A stretch of 11,133 nucleotides of DNA. It comes from Desulfobacter sp. Lineage in GTDB: Bacteria > Desulfobacterota > Desulfobacteria > Desulfobacterales > Desulfobacteraceae. Position 1 is the first letter of the stretch. Each line of letters begins with the position of its first letter. Of this stretch, positions 7,242 to 11,133 are shown piece after piece. The notes under the pieces were generated by a model, which saw nothing but the letters and a program-made list of their open reading frames with translations, had not been told where the DNA came from and made no database searches. Position numbers and translations under genes: made by a program. The stretch is taken from NCBI GenBank assembly GCA_030145005.1, contig JAQYWJ010000056.1, positions 1 to 11,133 of the forward strand. The letters run 5' to 3'.

Positions 7242-7661
7242 ATGTCAAAATGGGAACCCAAAATAATAGCATTCCTTTGTAACTGGTGCAGTTATGGGGC
7301 TGCGGACCTGGCCGGGGTGAGCCGGATGCAATATCCCGCTAATATCCGGGTCGTCCGAATTCCCTGTACGGGTCGGTTATCCCCCAAGTTCATCCTGTCC
7401 GCTTTTATGAACGGGGCCGATGGAATCTGGGTCTCCGGCTGACATCCCGGAGACTGCCATTACCTGGAAGGTAATTATTATGCCCGTCGGAAGTTCGCCC
7501 TGCTTGCAAACCTGCTGGAGCACATGGGAATTGAGAGAGATAGACTGCATTTTTCCTGGGTCTCATCAGCAGAGGCCGGTAAGTTTATCGAAGTTGTTCA
7601 TACGGTAACACAATCCGTAAAGGCGCTGGGACCGGTCGAAAAAATGGTAAAAGCCGGATAA
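7242..7661 (+). CDS. mvhD: MvhD/FlxD family [2Fe-2S] electron-transfer subunit, selenoprotein
   Basis: Small FeS protein that links an electron-donating module (hydrogenase, formate dehydrogenase or Flx) to HdrA. Read through the in-frame UGA at 7440-7442 it is 139 residues, the normal family length; without readthrough only 66 residues remain. Family motifs: CNWCSYGAADLAG (Cys13, Cys16), IPCTGR (Cys42), FMNGADGIWVSG followed by Sec67-HPGDCHYLEGNY (Cys72). Most MvhD proteins have Cys at position 67 (GCHPGDC), so Sec replaces a conserved probable cluster ligand. MvhD is an established selenoprotein family. The start at 7242 is chosen over the in-frame ATG at 7224 because AAGGAG (7227-7232) is 9 nt upstream and the MSKWEPKI start fits. 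The stop codon overlaps the flxC ribosome binding site, indicating coupled translation. Confidence 0.93.
7431..7454 (+). repeat. Perfect hairpin holding the mvhD UGA in its loop
   Basis: GTCTCCGG (7431-7438) and CCGGAGAC (7447-7454) are perfectly complementary over 8 bp. The 8-nt loop CTGACATC contains the Sec UGA. This stem can coexist with the SECIS-like stem at 7459-7475, giving a two-hairpin structure around the recoding site. Confidence 0.6.
7440..7475 (+). promoter_or_regulatory. Sec UGA codon and bacterial SECIS-like hairpin in mvhD
   Basis: After UGA (7440-7442), ATTACC (7459-7464) pairs perfectly with GGTAAT (7470-7475), closing the 5-nt loop TGGAA. The loop begins 22 nt after the UGA and its second base is G. 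This meets the same bacterial SECIS criteria as the hdrA element and has nearly identical spacing. Directs insertion of Sec67. Confidence 0.75.
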
Positions 7662-7671
7662 AGGAACTCAC

Positions 7672-8619
7672 ATGTTGGAATATACAGATAAAATCAGAGC
7701 GTTGTCTTCGCAACTTCTGAAAGAAGAAAAAGTGGACATGGTCATCGGGTTCCGAAAGGGACGTCGTCCCATGTCAAATGAGCCATACATGGCCAAACAC
7801 CCGGATGAGGTAAAAAACCTGGTGTGGGACAGCAATTGCGGTATCAACCTGACGACCTATTTGACCGATCGCAAGGAAAAGATTGCCGTCGTGGCCAAAG
7901 GGTGTGATTCACGCAACATTACCACCCATATTATTGAGAACAAGATCAAACGGGATCAGTTGGTCATCCTCGGCGTGCCGTGTACGGGAATGATCGACCG
8001 CAGAAAAATCAACAACATCGTGGATTTTGAAATCAACGATGTCGTTGAACAAGGCGATACCATTGTCGTTAAAGGTGAAACCACTGAAACATCTTTTGTC
8101 AAAGAGCGGGCTCTGCAAAAAAATTGTCTGGTGTGTACTCACCGAAATCCGGTGCTGTATGATGAACTGATCGCACCAAAAGTTCCGGAGCTGACCGACG
8201 TAGACAGGTATGAAGATGTTCGCCGGGTGGAAACCATGTCCATCAATGACAAATGGCACCATTTTGAAGCGCTGTTGTCCAATTGTATCCGCTGTTATGC
8301 GTGTCGCAATGCTTGCCCTCTGTGCTACTGCCCGACGTGCTTTGTCGATGAATCCAGACCCCAGTGGGTTGGAAAAGGGGATGATCCTGTCGATACAAAA
8401 ACTTTTCACTTCCTGCGCGCCTATCATTGTGCCGGAAGATGTACCGATTGCGGATCGTGCGAAAGAGCCTGCCCCATGGGCATAAATATGAGAGAGTTTA
8501 CCACGAAACTGGAAAAGGACTGTCAGGAACTGTTTGGATGGCAGGCGGGTCTCTCACTTGAAGAACGTCCCCCCCTTGACTCTTTTAATTCCAAAGATCC
8601 GGATGCGTTTGTCAAATAG
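7672..8619 (+). CDS. flxC: FlxC-like iron-sulfur protein (FrhB/FdhB-type N-terminus plus two [4Fe-4S])
   Basis: 315-residue cytoplasmic electron-transfer protein. The N-terminal half resembles the F420 hydrogenase/formate dehydrogenase beta family: NCGINL (Cys56), AVVAKGCDSR (Cys78) and ILGVPCTGMIDRR (Cys104), then NCLVC (Cys152, Cys155). The C-terminal half holds a Cys-dense ferredoxin region NCIRCYACRNACPLCYCPTC (residues 204-223) and a second cluster CAGRCTDCGSCERACP (253-268). It has no recognisable NAD or F420 site of its own, so it is probably a relay. Starts 10 nt after mvhD, with AAAGGA 6 nt upstream of the ATG, so translation is probably coupled. The order hdrA-flxD-flxC-flxB-flxA is that remembered for the Desulfovibrio flx-hdr cluster. 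The letter assignment between FlxB and FlxC follows gene order and the HydB-like character of the next gene. Confidence 0.82.
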   Translation: MLEYTDKIRALSSQLLKEEKVDMVIGFRKGRRPMSNEPYMAKHPDEVKNLVWDSNCGINLTTYLTDRKEKIAVVAKGCDSRNITTHIIENKIKRDQLVILGVPCTGMIDRRKINNIVDFEINDVVEQGDTIVVKGETTETSFVKERALQKNCLVCTHRNPVLYDELIAPKVPELTDVDRYEDVRRVETMSINDKWHHFEALLSNCIRCYACRNACPLCYCPTCFVDESRPQWVGKGDDPVDTKTFHFLRAYHCAGRCTDCGSCERACPMGINMREFTTKLEKDCQELFGWQAGLSLEERPPLDSFNSKDPDAFVK

Positions 8620-8648
8620 AACATATTTTCGATAAGGTCAATTTACCT

Positions 8649-9737
8649 ATGAAGACAATTAAAATAGAGAAAGAAAGTTGGGTACAGGGGCTGGAAAAAT
8701 TGCAAGATAGGTATCGCTTGTTTGGACCGATGGCGGATAAGGATTCTTATGAATTCAAGGAATTGAATTCAGGTGATACCCCGGTCCTTGAGCATGGGAA
8801 GCAGGGCAATACCAGACTTTCTGTAAAGTCTGTCATTTATCCTCAAAGCCAAACCATGTTCACCTATACTTTGGATGAGTCTAAGGACGATCATCATATC
8901 ATGAAAGAGGTGGAGCTGAACGGCAAGCCAAGAGCCGTTTTCGGGGTTCGCCCCTGTGATGCCGCTTCGTTCAGGCTGGTACAGCGTAATTTTGACACGC
9001 CTGAATATAAGGATCCGTTCTGGATAAACCCTTATGAAGAGACGACGTTTGTAGGGATAGCGTGTGATGAGCCTTCAAAAACATGCTTTTGCACTTCCGT
9101 TGGATGCGGACCGTACAACGAGGAAGGACTGGATCTGCTGCTGGTCAACGAAAGTAAAGACGGAAATGACTTTTTCGCCAGGATTCTAACAAAAAAAGGG
9201 GATGATCTGGCGACGGCAGCGGGTTGGTTAACTAATGCAAATGCTGATGTTGATGCGGCAGCTGATGTTGATTTTGAATCACGCAAGAGAGATGCCGAAA
9301 AGAAAATCACAGCCAAAGTCTCAATAGATCAGTTGAAAGAGAAGAAAACAACCGATTTGTTCAGTGCGGATTTCTGGGATCAAGTCGGGTTCTCCTGTTT
9401 AAATTGCGGGACCTGTACCTACAGTTGTCCGACCTGCTGGTGCTTTGACATTCAGGATGAAGTCAAGGGATGCCAAGGAAAACGGATGCGAAACTGGGAC
9501 AGCTGCATGTACACGCTCTTTACACTTGAGGGTTCCGGTCATAATCCAAGATCCAATAAAGTTCAGCGTGTCAGGCAGCGATTCATGCACAAGCTCAAGT
9601 ATTACGTTGATAAGTATGACGCCGGTGTGCAGTGTGTCGGTTGCGGAAGATGTATTCAACTCTGCCCGGTCAACATTGATATCAGGGAGGTCTGTGAAAC
9701 CATGAACACTTATACGCCTGCCGGTGAGGAAGCATAA
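8649..9737 (+). CDS. flxB: FlxB-like iron-sulfur protein (HydB/AsrA, sulfhydrogenase beta type)
   Basis: 362 residues. The N-terminal region is of the sulfhydrogenase beta / anaerobic sulfite reductase A type: FGVRPCDAASFRL (from residue 98; Cys103), then FVGIACDEPSKTCFCTSVGC (Cys139, 146, 148, 153). The C-terminus carries two ferredoxin-like clusters, CLNCGTCTYSCPTCWC (250-265) and CVGCGRCIQLCP (329-340). In sulfhydrogenase and AsrABC systems this subunit passes electrons between a flavin NAD(P)H subunit and the rest of the complex; here the flavin subunit is the next gene. An acidic Ala/Asp linker with a short DNA repeat lies at about residues 195-210. The ribosome binding site is weak (AAGGT about 10 nt upstream). 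It starts 29 nt after flxC. Confidence 0.85.
   Translation: MKTIKIEKESWVQGLEKLQDRYRLFGPMADKDSYEFKELNSGDTPVLEHGKQGNTRLSVKSVIYPQSQTMFTYTLDESKDDHHIMKEVELNGKPRAVFGVRPCDAASFRLVQRNFDTPEYKDPFWINPYEETTFVGIACDEPSKTCFCTSVGCGPYNEEGLDLLLVNESKDGNDFFARILTKKGDDLATAAGWLTNANADVDAAADVDFESRKRDAEKKITAKVSIDQLKEKKTTDLFSADFWDQVGFSCLNCGTCTYSCPTCWCFDIQDEVKGCQGKRMRNWDSCMYTLFTLEGSGHNPRSNKVQRVRQRFMHKLKYYVDKYDAGVQCVGCGRCIQLCPVNIDIREVCETMNTYTPAGEEA
9243..9272 (+). repeat. Short direct repeat within flxB
   Basis: GCTGATGTTGAT occurs at 9243-9254 and again at 9261-9272, an 18-nt period that keeps frame. It encodes the ADVDAAADVD linker between the N-terminal domain and the C-terminal ferredoxin domain of FlxB. It is probably a small in-frame duplication in a flexible linker. 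Confidence 0.5.
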
Positions 9738-9751
9738 AAAGGAGAAATACG

Positions 9752-10588
9752 GTGCAAAATCCATATTTGCCATATCCTGTTCGGATCGATGAGATCATTA
9801 CGGAAACAGAAGATAGGAATCTAAAGACATTCAAGTTTGTCTTTTTGAATCCTGAGGATGAAAAGAAGTTTTCTTACCAAGCCGGTCAATTTGCAGAACT
9901 CTCAATCACCGGTAAAGGAGAGATCCCCATTGGCATCGCTTCTTCTCCCACGGAAAAAGGGTTTGTAAAGTTCACGGTCAACAAAACCGGAATGGTGACG
10001 GATTATTTACATAAAATGAAGGTTGGAGACATCATGGGTATCCGAGGCCCCCTCGGAAACAGCTACCCATGGGAGATCTTGGAAGGAAAAAACGTGGTGA
10101 TCATCGGGGGGGGATTTGCATTCACCACCCTGCGATCCTCCATCGTATACATGCTGGAAAATCGGGAAAAATTCGGTGAAATCAATGTCATTTACGGGGC
10201 AAGATCTCCGGGGCTGTTATTATACCAAGACGAGCTGAAAGCGTGGGAAGCCGCCGGCGATATTAAAATGCACATCACGGTAGATGCCACGGATGATCCG
10301 GACTGGAAGTATAATGTCGGATTTGTGCCCAATATTGCCAAAGAGAAGGCACCGCCGGCGGATGAAAACACATATGCCATTGTTTGCGGGCCTCCCATCA
10401 TGATTAAGTTCACCCAACCGGTTCTTGATGAACTCGGTTATGCCCACGATCACATTATCAACTCCCTGGAAAAGAGGATGAAGTGCGGCATCGGTATTTG
10501 CGGTCGCTGCAATATCGGTGAAAAATTTATTTGTAAAGACGGGCCGGTGTTTACCCTGGAAGAGTTGAATGCCCTCCCCAATGAGTAA
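9752..10588 (+). CDS. flxA: FlxA-like FAD/NAD(P)H oxidoreductase subunit with [2Fe-2S] cluster
   Basis: 278-residue member of the ferredoxin-NADP reductase fold group, related to sulfhydrogenase gamma and dihydroorotate dehydrogenase electron-transfer subunits. It exchanges electrons with NAD(P)H. Motifs: PIGIASSP (59-66) in the FAD-binding barrel, RGPLGN (98-103), the dinucleotide loop GGGFAFTTLRS (119-129) and the nicotinamide end YAIVCGPP. The C-terminal [2Fe-2S] ligands are Cys245, Cys250, Cys253 and Cys261 (CGIGICGRC...C). The start codon is GTG at 9752, supported by AAAAAGGAG with 7-nt spacing and by the lack of a suitable ATG. It begins 14 nt after flxB and is the last gene of the operon. 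Together with FlxB and FlxC it forms the donor module for MvhD-HdrA. Whether NADH or NADPH is used cannot be read from the sequence. Confidence 0.88.
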   Translation: MQNPYLPYPVRIDEIITETEDRNLKTFKFVFLNPEDEKKFSYQAGQFAELSITGKGEIPIGIASSPTEKGFVKFTVNKTGMVTDYLHKMKVGDIMGIRGPLGNSYPWEILEGKNVVIIGGGFAFTTLRSSIVYMLENREKFGEINVIYGARSPGLLLYQDELKAWEAAGDIKMHITVDATDDPDWKYNVGFVPNIAKEKAPPADENTYAIVCGPPIMIKFTQPVLDELGYAHDHIINSLEKRMKCGIGICGRCNIGEKFICKDGPVFTLEELNALPNE

Positions 10589-10620
10589 CTAAATCGATCA
10601 TTCTGATATTGAAGCCTGGA

Positions 10621-10750
10621 TTTTAAGGAATGAGACCGAAATAATTTAACCTGGGAGCGCGGGCGTCCCGCCCGCAGTAAAAATGCGGGCGGGACGCCCG
10701 CGTTCCCGGATATCGCAAAATGGGCAAGTTATTTAAGACCCGTTCCTAAA
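10621..10750. mobile_element. MITE-like nested palindromic element
   Basis: The 26-bp palindrome is nested in a larger imperfect inverted repeat. The left flank at about 10622-10650 (TTTAAGGAATGAGACC then GAAATAAT) resembles the reverse complement of the right flank at about 10728-10750 (TTTAGGAACGGGTCTTAAAT), with a few mismatches and gaps. The whole is about 130 bp and non-coding. This is the form expected of a small non-autonomous repeat element. Copy number cannot be judged from one window. Confidence 0.45.
10651..10709. repeat. REP-like palindrome, 26-bp stem
   Basis: Arms 10651-10676 and 10684-10709 are complementary over 26 positions (two of them G-U in RNA) around the loop GTAAAAA. 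The core is GCGGGCGTCCCGCCCGCA and its complement. It lies 62 nt after the flxA stop. GC-rich palindromes of this kind are typical dispersed REP-like elements. It could also protect the 3' end of the operon transcript or terminate it, although no T tract follows. Confidence 0.85.
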
Positions 10751-10840
10751 CAGGATTGAAAAGATTTAAGGGTTGCACAAGATATTGAACGTTGAATTGT
10801 TGTTTATCCTGTTCATCTTTTCAATCCAACCAATCCTGTT
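10749..10840. repeat. Second inverted repeat after the operon
   Basis: GGATTGAAAAGAT (10753-10765) is the exact reverse complement of ATCTTTTCAATCC (10815-10827). AACAGGATT (10749-10757) also pairs with AATCCTGTT (10832-10840), giving overlapping alternative arms. The motif 'ATCCTGTT' recurs at 10807-10814 and 10833-10840. It abuts the MITE-like element and looks like a separate dispersed repeat. Confidence 0.6.
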
Positions 10841-10878
10841 CTGAAAATATCGATCAGTCCCGATATACATGGAGACTG

Positions 10879-11073
10879 TCAAGAATTCTGAAATAGGCCG
10901 GACTGAAAAAAGGATTGCGGGGCGATATCGTCTGAGCAAATCAGCTTTTTTTCAAAGGTGTAATGCTTGGCAAATTCAATTTCTTCTTCCATGGTATTCA
11001 ATTTACCATCCAGCTTTTAGTCAATAATTTTACCGAGAATTGTGCTGTAAACCGGTCCCGGTTTTATAACGTT
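10879..11073 (-). pseudogene. Decayed C-terminal fragment, tRNA nucleotidyltransferase / poly(A) polymerase-like
   Basis: In one minus-strand frame the sequence reads VIKPGPVYSTILGKIID, then a TAA (11019-11017), then KLDGKLNTMEEEIEFAKHY and TFEKKL, ending at a TGA (10881-10879). The pattern 'GP.Y..IL..I.D.KLDGK..T.EEE..FA' matches, from memory, the extreme C-terminus of bacterial CCA- or A-adding tRNA nucleotidyltransferases. No start or upstream body of the gene is present: upstream the frame runs into a palindrome at 11078-11111. It is therefore a short remnant with an in-frame stop. The family assignment is moderate; the pseudogene status is more certain if the family is right. Confidence 0.45.
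11049..11064 (+). terminator. Small hairpin with T run, weak terminator candidate
   Basis: AAACCGG (11049-11055) and CCGGTTT (11058-11064) are inverted repeats, followed by one more T and then ATAA. In RNA this gives a 6-bp stem with loop GTCC ending in U residues. It is weak, and it lies within the tRNA nucleotidyltransferase-like remnant. Could catch plus-strand readthrough from the flx operon. Confidence 0.25.
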
Positions 11074-11077
11074 TGAG

Positions 11078-11111
11078 CTGAGGGGCCGGGTGTTTTAACC
11101 CGGAGCCTCAG
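11078..11111 (+). terminator. Strong hairpin near right edge, possible terminator
   Basis: CTGAGG (11078-11083) pairs with CCTCAG (11106-11111). After a 2x2 internal loop, CCGGGT (11086-11091) pairs with ACCCGG (11098-11103) around GTTTTA. Downstream on the plus strand comes ATAAAAATTTTC, not a clean T tract. It may act as a terminator for plus-strand transcription or be another repeat; the next gene is outside the window. Confidence 0.4.
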
Positions 11112-11133
11112 ATAAAAATTTTCATTTCCTTAA

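Noticed and set aside
10621..10840. CRISPR array
   Set aside because: The repeats are inverted and different from each other, not regularly spaced direct repeats with spacers.

Overview
The window looks like chromosomal DNA of a strictly anaerobic, probably sulfate-reducing or syntrophic member of the Desulfobacterota (the former Deltaproteobacteria). This rests on an hdrA-mvhD-flxC-flxB-flxA type operon, on two selenoproteins encoded side by side, on a sigma-54 promoter, and on REP/MITE-like palindromes. The taxonomic assignment is inference; no rRNA or other marker gene is present.

Layout. Positions 1-464 (minus strand): 5' part of a gene that runs off the left edge, possibly a KamA-like radical SAM protein. 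Positions 579-1910 (minus): type I glutamine synthetase glnA, preceded by a hairpin-rich leader. Positions 1911-2727: long divergent intergenic region. On the hdrA side it carries what looks like a complete sigma-54 promoter module: a perfect 7-bp-arm palindrome at 2497-2513, an IHF-like site at 2594-2606 and a -24/-12 element at 2658-2673. Positions 2728-10588 (plus): five-gene redox operon. Positions 10589-11133: repeats plus a decayed C-terminal fragment of a tRNA nucleotidyltransferase-like gene on the minus strand.

The operon. hdrA (2728-7164) is interrupted by an in-frame UGA at codon 60 and encodes a 1478-residue fusion. Its order is an HdrA flavin/ferredoxin module with Sec60, an inserted GltD/NfnB-like NAD(P)H:flavin module, the remainder of the first HdrA, and then a second, nearly complete HdrA. 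mvhD (flxD, 7242-7661) has a second in-frame UGA at codon 67. Both UGAs are followed by a bacterial SECIS-like stem-loop at almost identical spacing (21 and 22 nt to the loop). They replace the Cys of HdrA 'DCxxC' and the Cys of MvhD 'GCHPGDC'. Conventional gene callers would break both genes. flxC, flxB and flxA follow with short gaps.

How the genes work together (inference from FlxABCD-HdrABC and MvhD-HdrA systems). FlxA takes electrons from a pyridine nucleotide through FAD. FlxB and FlxC relay them through [4Fe-4S] clusters to MvhD, which docks on HdrA, the flavin-based electron-bifurcating subunit. No hdrB or hdrC lies between the glnA-hdrA intergenic region and the end of the operon. 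The final acceptor branch must therefore be encoded elsewhere, or this complex bifurcates or confurcates without HdrBC. The GltD-like insert offers a second possible NAD(P)H entry point in the same polypeptide. The combination of a Sec-containing tandem HdrA with internal GltD, Sec-MvhD, FlxABC and no HdrBC is the most interesting content of the window.
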